A stretch of DNA of 64,000 bases from Methylobacterium sp. NMS14P (lineage in GTDB: Bacteria > Pseudomonadota > Alphaproteobacteria > Rhizobiales > Beijerinckiaceae), in the NCBI RefSeq assembly GCF_028583545.1, contig NZ_CP087106.1, positions 3,642,501 to 3,706,500 on the forward strand. Reading direction: 5' to 3'. Shown here piece by piece: positions 26,113-35,127 of this stretch; position 1 is the first letter of the stretch, and each line of letters opens with the position of its first letter. The position numbers and the translations under genes are program-made. The notes below the pieces were generated by a model. The model saw nothing but the letters and a program-made list of their open reading frames with translations. It ran no database searches and was not told the origin of the DNA.

Positions 26113-27615
26113 TCAGCCGGCGGCCACCGCGCTGTCGTGCCGGACGGTCATGGCGGTGATCCTCGCCCGCAGCGCCGCAACCTCGTCGGCCGAGAAGGCG
26201 AGGCCGAGCTTGGACCGACGCCAGAGCACGTCCTCGGCGGTGCGGGCCCATTCCCGGTCCATCATCCAGCGCAGCTCGCCCTCGTGGAGGCCGTGCCCCA
26301 GATTGGGCCCGAGATTCGCGGCGATGCGCAGCGCGTCCGTCCCGTAGGCGGCCACCATGCGCACGACCGTGGCGGCGGCGAGCTGGGGCGCGGCGCGGGC
26401 GAGGCGTGCCTCGATCTCGTCCACCCCGTCCACCGGGAAATTGCCGCCCGGGAGCGGGGCGCTCCCGGTCCAGGAGCGGCCCCGCGCGCCGAGGCGCTGG
26501 CCGATCTCCTTCAGGGCATCCTCGGCCAGCTTGCGATAGGTGGTGATCTTGCCGCCGAAGATGTTGAGCACCGCCGCCTCGCCGGCCGCGCCGTCCGTCT
26601 TCAGCACGTAGTCGCGCGTCGCCTCCTGCGCCGCGGAGGCGTGGTCGTCGTAGAGCGGGCGCACCCCCGAGAAGGACCAGACGATGTCGTCGCGGCGAAG
26701 CGGCGTCGCGAAGTACTCGCTGGCGGCGCTCAGGAGATACGCGGTCTCCTCCTCGGTGATCGCCGCGTCGGCGGGGTCGCCGGAGAAGTCACGGTCCGTC
26801 GTGCCGACGAGGGTCGTGTCGTTCGCGTAGGGGATCGCGAAGATGATGCGCCCGTCCGCGTTCTGGAAGATGAAGGCCCGGTCGTGATCGTAGAGCTTGC
26901 GCATCACGATGTGCGAGCCCTGCACGAGGCGCACGTGCCTGGCCTCGCTCCGGCCGAGCGGACCCTGGATCACCCGGTCGACCCAGGGTCCGGCCGCGTT
27001 GACGAGGAAGCGCGCGGCGATCTCCTCCTCGCGGCCGGTCCGAAGCTCGCGCCGGACGATGCGCCACAGATCGCCCTCGCGGCGGACCGAGACGACGCGG
27101 GTGCCCACCGCGATCTCGGCGCCCCGCGCCTCGGCATCGCGCGCGTTGAGCACCACGAGGCGCGTGTCGTCGACGCGCGCGTCCGAATACTCGAAGCCGC
27201 GCCGGAACTCGGATTTGAGCGGGGCGCCGATCGGGCCGGAGAGGTCGACGGGGCGCGTGCCGGGCAGGCGCTTGCGGCCGCCGAGATGGTCGTAGAGGAA
27301 CAGCCCGATCCGCAGCAGCCAGGCCGGACGCAGGCCGGTGTGCAGCGGCAGGACGAAGCGCAGCGGGCGCACGATGTGGGGCGCGATGCCCCAGAGCACC
27401 TCGCGCTCGGCCAGCGCCTCGCGCACGAGGCGGAACTCGTAGTGCTCCAGGTAGCGCAGGCCACCGTGGATCAGCTTGGTCGACCATGACGAGGTGCCGC
27501 TGCCGAGGTCGTTCTGCTCGGTCAGCGAGACCGAGTACCCGCGGCCGGCCGCGTCCCGCGCGATCCCGCAGCCGTTGATCCCCCCGCCGATGACGGCAAC
27601 GTCGAACGTGCGCAT
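26113..27615 (-). CDS. glpD: Aerobic glycerol-3-phosphate dehydrogenase GlpD
   Basis: The 500 residues start with an FAD-binding motif (VAVIGGGINGCGIARDAAGR) followed by SWSTKLIHGGLRYLEHYEF, the classic GlpD sequence. GKITTYRKLAEDALKEI lies near residue 350, and a helical C-terminal domain closes the protein (LRWMMDREWARTAEDVLWRR). It oxidises glycerol-3-phosphate to dihydroxyacetone phosphate at the inner membrane, passing electrons to quinone. The gene lies 97 bp downstream of the regulator gene, and that gap holds candidate operators. Confidence 0.96.
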   Translation of the reverse strand: MRTFDVAVIGGGINGCGIARDAAGRGYSVSLTEQNDLGSGTSSWSTKLIHGGLRYLEHYEFRLVREALAEREVLWGIAPHIVRPLRFVLPLHTGLRPAWLLRIGLFLYDHLGGRKRLPGTRPVDLSGPIGAPLKSEFRRGFEYSDARVDDTRLVVLNARDAEARGAEIAVGTRVVSVRREGDLWRIVRRELRTGREEEIAARFLVNAAGPWVDRVIQGPLGRSEARHVRLVQGSHIVMRKLYDHDRAFIFQNADGRIIFAIPYANDTTLVGTTDRDFSGDPADAAITEEETAYLLSAASEYFATPLRRDDIVWSFSGVRPLYDDHASAAQEATRDYVLKTDGAAGEAAVLNIFGGKITTYRKLAEDALKEIGQRLGARGRSWTGSAPLPGGNFPVDGVDEIEARLARAAPQLAAATVVRMVAAYGTDALRIAANLGPNLGHGLHEGELRWMMDREWARTAEDVLWRRSKLGLAFSADEVAALRARITAMTVRHDSAVAAG

Positions 27616-27656
27616 GATCCTCCCCCTTTCGTGTCGCGGCGTCTAACGCGCGACTG

Positions 27657-27704
27657 CGAAAGCGAGCAAATTGAATACGAAACCAAAGGAAAGTCAACCG
27701 AAAG
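27657..27704. promoter_or_regulatory. Phased GAAA boxes between glpR and glpD, candidate GlpR operator
   Basis: Four [CG]GAAA boxes begin at 27657, 27678, 27688 and 27699, so intervals are 21, 10 and 11 bp, all on one face of the helix. The stretch is strikingly AT-rich for this window. DeoR/GlpR regulators bind repeated GAAA/TTTCG half-sites. A second, looser cluster lies upstream of glpR (28495-28545: CGAAA, TGAAA, TTTTCGG, TTCGAAAAA), fitting autoregulation. Confidence 0.5.
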
Positions 27705-27712
27705 CGATACGC

Positions 27713-28474
27713 TCAGCGACCGGTTTCGACGAGGCGGACTCCGGAAGCGCGGCAGAGGTCGCGCAGCGTCTCGCTGGGGCAGCGATCGGTCACGAAGGTG
27801 CCGACCTGACTGAGCTGGGCGAGCCGCACCGGCGCGCTCCGTTCGAACTTCGTGGAATCCGCGACCAGAACGACGTGGCGGGCGTTGGCGATGATCGCCT
27901 GGGCGACCCGGACCTCCCGGTAGTCGAAATCGAGGAGCGCCCCGTCCTCGTCGATCGCCGAGGCCCCGATCACCGCGAAATCGACCTTGAACTGGCGGAT
28001 GAAATCCACCGCCGCCTCCCCGACGATCCCCCCGTCCGAGCGGCGGATCAGGCCGCCCGCCACGATGCACTCGATCTCGGGGCTCGGCCGCAGGGCGAGC
28101 GCGACGTTGAGGTTGTTGGTGATCACCATGAGCCCGGAATGGCCGTGAAGCGCCCGGGCGACGGCCTCGGTGGTGGTGCCGATGTTGATGAACAGCGAGG
28201 AGCGGTCCGGGATCAGGTCGGCGGCCGCGCGCGCGATCGCCGCCTTCTCGGGCGCCGCCAGCGCGTTGCGGGCCTCGTAGTCGAGGTTCTCGGCCCCCGC
28301 GCCGAGGACGGCCCCGCCGTGGATGCGCGACAGGAGGCGCGCGTCGCACAGGTCGTTGAGATCCTTCCGGATGGTCTGCACGCTGACCGCGAACCGGCCG
28401 GACAGGGCATCGACCGATACGCGCCCCTCGGTCCGCGCGAGGTCCATGATCGCGTTCTGACGCTCCGAGAGCAT
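27713..28474 (-). CDS. glpR: DeoR-family repressor GlpR
   Basis: The 253 residues have the DeoR helix-turn-helix (MLSERQNAIMDLARTEGRVS, then FAVSVQTIRKDLNDLCDARL, RIHGGAVL). A sugar-phosphate sensing domain follows, with FINIGTTTEAVARAL, VITNNLNVAL and VLVADSTKFER. It most likely represses glpD and glpT and is released by glycerol-3-phosphate. It is the first gene of the minus-strand glp cluster and diverges from the hybrid kinase gene across 287 bp that contains GAAA boxes but no other gene. Confidence 0.92.
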   Translation of the reverse strand: MLSERQNAIMDLARTEGRVSVDALSGRFAVSVQTIRKDLNDLCDARLLSRIHGGAVLGAGAENLDYEARNALAAPEKAAIARAAADLIPDRSSLFINIGTTTEAVARALHGHSGLMVITNNLNVALALRPSPEIECIVAGGLIRRSDGGIVGEAAVDFIRQFKVDFAVIGASAIDEDGALLDFDYREVRVAQAIIANARHVVLVADSTKFERSAPVRLAQLSQVGTFVTDRCPSETLRDLCRASGVRLVETGR

Positions 28475-28761
28475 GCCTGCAGACCTCCGCGCGACGAAAT
28501 TGAAACCGTTTTCGGTGCGAGCGCGCCAGCGCTTCGAAAAAGCGAAGGCGCGTTCCGGACCGGTGACACGCCTAGCGGATTCGACCCAGGGAGGAAACGG
28601 CGGGACGCCGCAGGCCGGCCCGTCGGCCCGCAGGGCGCGGAGGCAGGACTCGCGGGGCGCGAGCCTTCGGCGCGGCGCCTGCCCCGATCACCTGCCCCGT
28701 TGACGATGGGCGCCGGCGCGTCGACAAGCGCCGCGATGCAACGAATTCCGTATTCGGATCG

Positions 28762-31700
28762 ATGACGCGCGCGGCCGTCACGCAGAACTGGTCTCCGGTC
28801 GGAGGCGGGGATCTCGGCGACCTGATCCGCGGCCATGACTGGGCGGCGACGCCGCTCGGGGCCATCGACACCTGGCCCGCGCCCGTCCGGACCATCGTCC
28901 AGACCTTGCTGCTCTCGCCAGTCCCGACCGTGGCGATCTGGGGTCGCGACGGCATCCTGGTCTACAATCAGGGTTACGCGGAGATCTGCGGCCCGCGCCA
29001 TCCGGAGGCGCTCGGCGGGCGCCTTCTGGAGCTCTGGCCGGAAGCCCGCGCCTTCAACGCGCGCGTGATCGCGAGCGGCCTGTCCGGTCGCCCGCTCAGC
29101 TTCCGCGCCCAGGAACTCGAGCTCTGGCGGCACGGGCGCGCCGAGACGGTCTGGATGGACCTGGAATACACCCCGGTCCTGGACGATCAGGGCACGCCGA
29201 TCGGCACGCTCGCCACGGTGCTCGACATCACCGAACGCGTCCTCAGCGAGCGTCGGATCGCCGAGAACGAGAGCCGCCTCCGCTTCCTCGACCAGCTGGG
29301 TCAGGCAACCGCGCACGCCCGCGACGCCGGCGCGATCCTGGAGATCACCACGCGCCGCGTGGGCGCGCACCTGAACCTGTCGAACTGCGCCTACGCCGAC
29401 ATGGATCCGGACGGCGACGGCTTCACCATCCGCGGCAACTGGCACGCGCCAACATCGCCCTCGATCCTGGGGCATTACAGCCTCGCCGCTTTCGGCGCGC
29501 TGGCCGTCCAGGAACTGAATGCCGGCCGGCCCCTCATCATCAACGACAACGCCGCCGAGCTCGCCCCGCACGAGGCCGAGACCTTCCGGGCGATCGGGAT
29601 CGCGGCCACCATCTGCATGCCGCTCGTGAAGGACGGCCGGCTCGCGGCCCTGATGGCCATCCACCACGCGCAGCCCCACCGCTGGTCGCACGCCGAGCTC
29701 GCGCTCATCCGCGAAGTCACCGAGCGCTGCTGGGCGCATATCGAGCGTGTCGGGGCCGAGGCGAGCCTGCGGGTCAGCGAAGCGCGGCTCCGCGCCCTGG
29801 TCCACGCGACCTCCGACGTGGTCTACCACATGAGCCCGGACTGGCAGGAGATGCGCCAGCTCGACGGGCGCGGCTTCCTGTCCGACATGGCGGAGCCGAG
29901 CGTGCGCTGGCTCGACCGCTACGTCGATCCGGCCGACAGGCCCGAGGTCATGGCGGCCGTCGACGATGCGGTCCGCCGCAAAGGCCTGTTCCAACTCGAG
30001 CACCGGGTCCGGCGCGCCGACGGCGGCGTCGGCTGGACGCTGTCGCGCGCGGTGCCGCTGATCGATCGGCACGGGACCGTGACCGAGTGGTTCGGGATGG
30101 CGAGCGACGTCACGTTCCGGCACGAGGCCGACGCGCGGCTCAGGGAGAGCGAGGCCCGATTCCGCGCCATGGCGGACGACGCGCCGGTGATGACCTGGAT
30201 CACCGACGAGACCGGCGCGTGCATCTACCTCAACCGTCGCTGGTACGAGTTCACCGGTCAGGCCGAGGCCGAGGCGCTCGGCCTCGGCTGGCTCGACGCG
30301 ATCCATCCCGACGACCGCGCCCGCTCCGAAGAGGTGTTCCTGGCGGCGAACGCGGACCGGACGTCGTTCCGCCTGGAATACCGCCTCCGAGACAGGGACG
30401 GCCGGTACCGCTGGGCGCTCGACGCCGCGTCGCCGAGACTCGACGCCGACGGCGCGTTCCTCGGCTACTTCGGCTCGGTGATCGACATCGACGAGCGCCG
30501 CGAGGCCGAGGCACGGCTGCGCACCCTGACCGACGTCGTGCCGGCCTTCGTCTGGTTCGCCTCGCCGGACGGCCGGCTGCATTTCCTGAACAACCGTTGG
30601 TGCGCGTATACCGGCCTCGATACGCGGGCGTCGCTGCCCGATGGCTGGATCGAGGCGGTCCATCCGGACGATCGCGCGCGGACCGCGGCCACCTGGTCGG
30701 ACGCGCGCGAGCGCGGCGTCACCTACGAGATCGAGGTCCGCTACCGCCGGCACGACGGTGCGTATCGCTGGTACATGGCCCGGGCCGAACCGCTGCGCGA
30801 TCCCGGCGGGACCATCACCGCCTGGTTCGGCACGTCGACCGACATCCACGACCGCAAGCTCGCCGAAGACGGCCTGCGCGAGTTGAACGAGACCCTCGAG
30901 AGCCGTGTCGCCGAACGCACCGGGGAGCTGCTCAAGACCGAGGAGGCGCTGCGCCAGTCGCAGAAGATGGAGGCCGTGGGCCAGCTCACGGGCGGGGTGG
31001 CGCACGACTTCAACAACCTGCTCACCATCATCCGCTCGTCCGTCGACTTCCTGCGCCGGCCCGAACTGCCCGAGGCGCGCAAGGCCCGCTACCTCGACGC
31101 GGTGTCCGACACGGTCGATCGCGCCGCCAAGCTGACCGGCCAGCTCCTCGCCTTCGCCCGCCGCCAGACCTTGGCCCCGCAGATCTTCGACCTCGGCGAC
31201 CGGTTGCGGGCCGTGGCCGAGCTGCTCGACACGGTGACCGGCGCGCGGATCCGCGTCGTCACCGAGGTCCCGGACATCTCCTGCGCCGTGCGCGCCGACC
31301 TCAGCCAGTTCGAGACGGCGCTGGTGAACATCGCCGTCAACGCGCGCGACGCGATGGACGGCGAAGGCACCCTCACGTTGCGGTTGACCTGCACCTGCCC
31401 GCTGCCGGCGATCCGCGGCCACGCGGCGAGCGCCCAGCCCTTCGCCGCGATCGCGCTGACCGACACCGGGTCCGGCATCGCCCCGAACGTGCTGGACCGG
31501 ATCTTCGAGCCGTTCTTCACCACGAAGGAGGTCGGCAAGGGGACGGGGCTGGGCCTGAGCCAGGTCTTCGGCTTCGCGAAGCAGTCGGGCGGCGATGTCG
31601 CGGTCGAGAGCGTGCTCGGCGCGGGGACGACCTTCACGCTCTACCTGCCCGAAGTCGCGGCCGAGACCGTGCCGTACGACACGGCCGCCGCCGCCGCCGC

Positions 31701-32112
31701 CGCCGCGGCGCCGGCCTCGCCCGTCGGTTCCGGCCAGCGCGTTCTCGTGGTCGAGGACAACGTCGAGGTCGGCACCTTCGCCACGCAGATCCTGGAAGAT
31801 CTCGGCTACGAGACCACCTGGGCGGCGAATGCCGAGGAGGCTCTGGACCGGCTCGGATCGGAGGGGGCGGAGTTCGACGTCGTGTTCTCGGACGTGGTGA
31901 TGCCGGGGATGGGCGGGCTCGCCCTCGCGCAGGAACTCAGACGCCGGATGCCGCGACTGCCGGTGCTCCTGGCCTCAGGCTACAGCCACGTCCTCGCACA
32001 GGACGGCACGCACGGGTTCTCGGTGCTGCACAAGCCCTACTCGGCCGAGCAGCTCGGACGCCTGCTCCGGCAAGTCACCGCGCCGAAGCGGGACGCGGCG
32101 GCGACGCCGTGA
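28762..32112 (+). CDS. Large soluble hybrid sensor histidine kinase (PAS-GAF-PAS-PAS-PAS-HisKA-HATPase-REC)
   Basis: The 1116 residues have no membrane segment. Domains by position: PAS 1-165 (ending LATVLDITERVLSERR); GAF about 173-330; PAS about 336-453, 456-583 and 583-703, each closing with a DxxxR/E PAC signature; HisKA with phosphoacceptor near H748 in TGGVAHDFNNLLTI; HATPase to about 975 (FEPFFTTKEVGKGTGLGLSQ); an alanine-rich linker; and a C-terminal receiver from about 992 with its aspartate near 1043 (VVFSDVVMPGMGG). The layout fits light-, redox- or ligand-responsive cytoplasmic kinases. It precedes the fix genes, but by 139 bp, so common transcription is unproven. Confidence 0.9.
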   Translation: MTRAAVTQNWSPVGGGDLGDLIRGHDWAATPLGAIDTWPAPVRTIVQTLLLSPVPTVAIWGRDGILVYNQGYAEICGPRHPEALGGRLLELWPEARAFNARVIASGLSGRPLSFRAQELELWRHGRAETVWMDLEYTPVLDDQGTPIGTLATVLDITERVLSERRIAENESRLRFLDQLGQATAHARDAGAILEITTRRVGAHLNLSNCAYADMDPDGDGFTIRGNWHAPTSPSILGHYSLAAFGALAVQELNAGRPLIINDNAAELAPHEAETFRAIGIAATICMPLVKDGRLAALMAIHHAQPHRWSHAELALIREVTERCWAHIERVGAEASLRVSEARLRALVHATSDVVYHMSPDWQEMRQLDGRGFLSDMAEPSVRWLDRYVDPADRPEVMAAVDDAVRRKGLFQLEHRVRRADGGVGWTLSRAVPLIDRHGTVTEWFGMASDVTFRHEADARLRESEARFRAMADDAPVMTWITDETGACIYLNRRWYEFTGQAEAEALGLGWLDAIHPDDRARSEEVFLAANADRTSFRLEYRLRDRDGRYRWALDAASPRLDADGAFLGYFGSVIDIDERREAEARLRTLTDVVPAFVWFASPDGRLHFLNNRWCAYTGLDTRASLPDGWIEAVHPDDRARTAATWSDARERGVTYEIEVRYRRHDGAYRWYMARAEPLRDPGGTITAWFGTSTDIHDRKLAEDGLRELNETLESRVAERTGELLKTEEALRQSQKMEAVGQLTGGVAHDFNNLLTIIRSSVDFLRRPELPEARKARYLDAVSDTVDRAAKLTGQLLAFARRQTLAPQIFDLGDRLRAVAELLDTVTGARIRVVTEVPDISCAVRADLSQFETALVNIAVNARDAMDGEGTLTLRLTCTCPLPAIRGHAASAQPFAAIALTDTGSGIAPNVLDRIFEPFFTTKEVGKGTGLGLSQVFGFAKQSGGDVAVESVLGAGTTFTLYLPEVAAETVPYDTAAAAAAAAAPASPVGSGQRVLVVEDNVEVGTFATQILEDLGYETTWAANAEEALDRLGSEGAEFDVVFSDVVMPGMGGLALAQELRRRMPRLPVLLASGYSHVLAQDGTHGFSVLHKPYSAEQLGRLLRQVTAPKRDAAATP

Positions 32113-32251
32113 GCCGGCGCCGTGCACGGCCGCGCAGCCCGGTCTGCCGCGCCGCGGGCGCGGTCGTGACGCCGGACCGACGACGCGCTCGCGCCCCGGC
32201 TGTCTCCCGATGCGACCGGCGGTGTAAGACGGGCACCGACAACCTGGATGG

Positions 32252-33835
32252 ATGACGGTGCCGTCCCCCCCTGCCGCCGACATGACGACGCCTGAAGACC
32301 CGCACGCGCCCGCCACCCGGGACGACGACCCGTTCGACGCGGACGGCCTGCGGCTGACGCTCGACGAGGCCGGCATTTGCGGCTGGGCCCTCGACATCCC
32401 GACCGGACGCGTCACGATCCTCCCGTCCTGCATCCGCCTGTTCGGCGTGCCGCCGGACCGTCTCACCACCTTCGCCGAGACGCAGGCCTTCGTGCATCCG
32501 GACGATCGCGCCGCCAGGGCGGCGGCGATCGGACGCGCGCTGACCGAAGGCGGGAGCTACGAGATCGACTACCGCGCCGTGCATCCCGACGGACGCGTTC
32601 ACTGGTTGCGCTCGCGCGGGCGCGTGCAGGTCGATGCCGACGGTCGGCCGTGCCGGCACCGCGGCGTGGTCTTCAGCATCCACGAGCAGAAGCAGGCCGA
32701 CGAGGATCTGCGGGCGCGCGAGGCGCACCTGCGCTCGATCCTCGACACGGTACCCGACGCGATGATCGTCATCGACGAGCAGGCGCGGATCAGATCGTTC
32801 AGCGCGGCCGCCGTGCGCCAGTTCGGCTACGGCTCGGACGAGATGGTCGGCCGGAACGTCAGCCTGCTGATGCCGGAACCGTACCGCAGCCAGCACGACG
32901 CCTACATGTCCCGCTACCTCGTGACGGGTGAGCGGCGGATCATCGGCATCGGCCGCGTCGTGGTCGGCCAGCGCAAGGACGGCTCGACCTTCCCCATGGA
33001 ACTGTCGGTCGGCGAGATGCGCTCGGGCGGCGAGCGCTACTTCACCGGCTTCATCCGCGACCTCACCGAGCGGAACCAGACCGAGACCCGCCTGCAGGAG
33101 CTGCAGTCCGAGCTGGTGCACATGTCGCGCTTCACCGCCCTCGGCGAGATGGCGTCGACCCTGGCGCACGAGATCAACCAGCCGCTGACGGCGATCGCGA
33201 GCTACCTCAAGGGCTGCCGACGCCTCCTTGGGCGCATGGAAGGCCCCGAGGTGCCCCTGCTCGCCGACGCCGTGACGCAAGCGGCCGATCAGGCCCTGAG
33301 AGCCGGGCAGGTGATCCGGCACCTGCGGGATTTCGTGTCGCGCGGCGAGAGCGAGCGGCACATCGAGGGCTTGCCCAAGCTGATCGAGGAAGCGAGCGCC
33401 CTCGCCCTCGTCGGCGCCAAGGAGAAGGGCGTGCGCGTCCGGTTCGACCTCGACCCGGACGCGCCCCTCGTGTTGGCGGTCCGGATCCAGGTGCAGCAGG
33501 TCCTGCTCAACCTCATCCGCAACGCGATCGAGGCCATGCAGGAGGTCGCCCGGCGCGACCTGACCGTCGCCACGCGGGCGTTTCCGACCGAGGGCCTGGT
33601 CGAGGTTCGGGTGTCGGATACCGGGACCGGCATCGCCCCCGAGATCGCCGAGCAGCTGTTCCAGCCCTTCGTGACCACGAAGGCGAGCGGCATGGGCGTC
33701 GGCCTGTCGATCTGCCGGACCATCGTCGAGGCCCACGGCGGCAAGATCCAGGCCGGCCCCGGCCCGGACGGCGGGACCACCTTCCGCTTCACCCTGCGCG
33801 CCTTCGACCGGGAGGAGATGGCCCATGTCGAGTGA
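32252..33835 (+). CDS. fixL: Oxygen sensor histidine kinase FixL (heme-PAS)
   Basis: The 527 residues are soluble. PAS 1 spans about 30-150; the second PAS, 155-270, is the heme domain. It keeps the proximal heme histidine H215 ([14 protein letters not shown]) and the regulatory arginine R235 (IIGIGRVV), 20 residues apart exactly as H200 and R220 in Bradyrhizobium Fix[16 protein letters not shown] closes it. HisKA carries H306 in [14 protein letters not shown], and an ATPase domain follows ([20 protein letters not shown]). Oxygen binding to heme shuts off the kinase; low oxygen lets it phosphorylate FixJ. It overlaps fixJ by 11 bp. Confidence 0.95.
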   Translation: MTVPSPPAADMTTPEDPHAPATRDDDPFDADGLRLTLDEAGICGWALDIPTGRVTILPSCIRLFGVPPDRLTTFAETQAFVHPDDRAARAAAIGRALTEGGSYEIDYRAVHPDGRVHWLRSRGRVQVDADGRPCRHRGVVFSIHEQKQADEDLRAREAHLRSILDTVPDAMIVIDEQARIRSFSAAAVRQFGYGSDEMVGRNVSLLMPEPYRSQHDAYMSRYLVTGERRIIGIGRVVVGQRKDGSTFPMELSVGEMRSGGERYFTGFIRDLTERNQTETRLQELQSELVHMSRFTALGEMASTLAHEINQPLTAIASYLKGCRRLLGRMEGPEVPLLADAVTQAADQALRAGQVIRHLRDFVSRGESERHIEGLPKLIEEASALALVGAKEKGVRVRFDLDPDAPLVLAVRIQVQQVLLNLIRNAIEAMQEVARRDLTVATRAFPTEGLVEVRVSDTGTGIAPEIAEQLFQPFVTTKASGMGVGLSICRTIVEAHGGKIQAGPGPDGGTTFRFTLRAFDREEMAHVE

Positions 33836-34442
33836 CGCGCCCGTGCACATCGTGGACGACGATGTCGCGGTGCGCCAGGCGCTGGCCTTCCTGCTGGCGA
33901 CCGACGGGCTGGCCGTCCGCGTCCACGAGTCCGCGACCGCCTTCCTGGCCGCCGAGGCCGGGCGCGTCGGGTGCGTCGTCACGGACGTGCGCATGCCCGG
34001 CATCGACGGCGTCGAGCTCCTGCACCGCCTCCGTCAGCGGGGCGGCCTGCCGCCGGTGATCGTCATGACGGGCCACGCGGACGTCGCCCTCGCGGTCGCG
34101 GCCATGAAGGCCGGCGCGGTCGACTTCATCGAGAAGCCGTTCGACGACGAGGTGCTTCTCGCCAGCATCCGGTCGGCCCTGGCGCGGGCGGACCGGACCG
34201 CGAAGCGCGCGTCCGAGCGCGACGCGATGCGGGCGCGCCTGGCCGAGCTGACCGAGCGCGAGCGGCAGGTGCTGGAGGGTCTGGTCGCCGGCAAGGCCAA
34301 CAAGGTCATCGGCCTCGACCTCGGCATCAGCCCGCGGACGGTGGAGATCTACCGGGCGAACGTCATGTCGAAGCTTCAGGCGGGCAGCCTCTCCGAGCTC
34401 GTCCGCATGGCCCTGATCGCGGGACAGGCGGACGGCGACTGA
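33825..34442 (+). CDS. fixJ: Response regulator FixJ
   Basis: The 205 residues have a receiver with phosphoacceptor D54 ([16 protein letters not shown]) and [19 protein letters not shown] LuxR-type helix-turn-helix follows ([19 protein letters not shown], then [19 protein letters not shown]). Phosphorylated by FixL in low oxygen, FixJ switches on fixK. GGGAGGAG lies before its ATG inside the end of fixL, indicating translational coupling. Confidence 0.95.
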   Translation: MSSDAPVHIVDDDVAVRQALAFLLATDGLAVRVHESATAFLAAEAGRVGCVVTDVRMPGIDGVELLHRLRQRGGLPPVIVMTGHADVALAVAAMKAGAVDFIEKPFDDEVLLASIRSALARADRTAKRASERDAMRARLAELTERERQVLEGLVAGKANKVIGLDLGISPRTVEIYRANVMSKLQAGSLSELVRMALIAGQADGD

Positions 34443-34579
34443 GGACGGAGGCGATCCCACAGCCGGCCGGGTCTCTCCGACCTGCGTCAGGGTCTCGCGG
34501 ACCGGCGGGGCGTGTTCACGGCGACCTCGGGCCAGGGTCGAGAACCGGCGTCTCGGGCCGCGCGACCTCCGGGACCGGC

Positions 34580-34593
34580 TTGCGGCAGATCAA
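34580..34593 (+). promoter_or_regulatory. Candidate FixK/FNR box upstream of the lone receiver gene
   Basis: TTGCG-GCAG-ATCAA matches 8 of 10 conserved positions of the TTGAT-N4-ATCAA anaerobox, and the right half-site is perfect. Its centre is about 61 bp before the ATG at 34648. That would put a start site near 34628 if it acts at the usual -41.5. It suggests that the FixK encoded further downstream activates this gene. Confidence 0.4.
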
Positions 34594-34647
34594 GGCGCCC
34601 GTCCCCTGGGCGGCCTACCCCGATTTCGCGAAGGATCCTGCCAAGCA

Positions 34648-35055
34648 ATGCCGAAGCGCACGGGGCCGGTCCTCGTCGTCGACGACGACGAGGCCGTCCG
34701 CGACTCCCTGAAATTCGCCCTGGAGCTGGAAGGATTGCAGGTCCGCCTGTACGCGGGCGCCGCGCAGCTTCTGCGCGACGTCGCCCTGCCGACGGACGGC
34801 TGTCTGCTGGTCGATTACCGGATGCCCGACATGGACGGGCTCGAACTCGTGGCCCGTCTGCGCGCGCGCGACGTCGCCCTGCCGGCGATCCTGATCACCG
34901 GCCGCCTGTCGGGCGACCTGGGCCGCCTCGCGGCGGATGCCGGCTTCAGGCGCGTGGTCGAGAAGCCGTTCGAGGACGGCTCGCTCCTCGAAGGGATCCA
35001 CGAGGCCCTGGCCCTTCAGACCGGCGGCCGGATCGGCCTCCGTAAAACCCCTTAA
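34648..35055 (+). CDS. Single-domain receiver protein (FixJ-like REC)
   Basis: The 135 residues are a receiver domain only: acidic pocket DDDE at 12-15, phosphoacceptor D56 in LLVDYRMPDMDGLELVARL, and conserved lysine in RRVVEKPFEDGSLLEGI. There is no DNA-binding or enzyme domain. It is closer in style to FixJ receivers than to CheY. Sitting between fixJ and fixK, it may drain phosphate from FixL, playing the negative-feedback role that FixT has in Sinorhizobium, although FixT is an unrelated protein. That role is inference. Confidence 0.85.
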   Translation: MPKRTGPVLVVDDDEAVRDSLKFALELEGLQVRLYAGAAQLLRDVALPTDGCLLVDYRMPDMDGLELVARLRARDVALPAILITGRLSGDLGRLAADAGFRRVVEKPFEDGSLLEGIHEALALQTGGRIGLRKTP

Positions 35056-35056
35056 G
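35041..35056 (+). promoter_or_regulatory. Candidate FixJ-type site upstream of fixK
   Basis: CGTAAAACCCCTTAAG overlaps the stop codon of the receiver gene and lies about 72 bp before fixK. It resembles the loose CGTA-N3-CCCTTA arrangement I recall for FixJ-activated fixK promoters, but I am matching from memory. Position and AT content within GC-rich DNA support a promoter element. Confidence 0.3.
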
Positions 35057-35127
35057 AGAAGGTCCCGAATGTCGCCGCGCCGGGGAGGAGCGTAGCCAGG
35101 AGCGACGTTCCGCTCCCGGAGGCTCCC

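Noticed and set aside
25880..26251. 123-codon minus-strand ORF between glpT and glpD
   Set aside because: Overlaps the 3' end of glpD in another frame and has low-complexity shadow composition. Only the short internal frame 25927-26028 has a ribosome site.
28213..31422. 1069-codon minus-strand open frame opposite the hybrid kinase
   Set aside because: Antisense shadow typical of high-GC DNA; the plus strand has recognisable PAS, GAF and kinase domains.
32075..34003. 642-codon minus-strand open frame opposite fixL/fixJ
   Set aside because: Antisense shadow; fixL and fixJ are certain on the plus strand.
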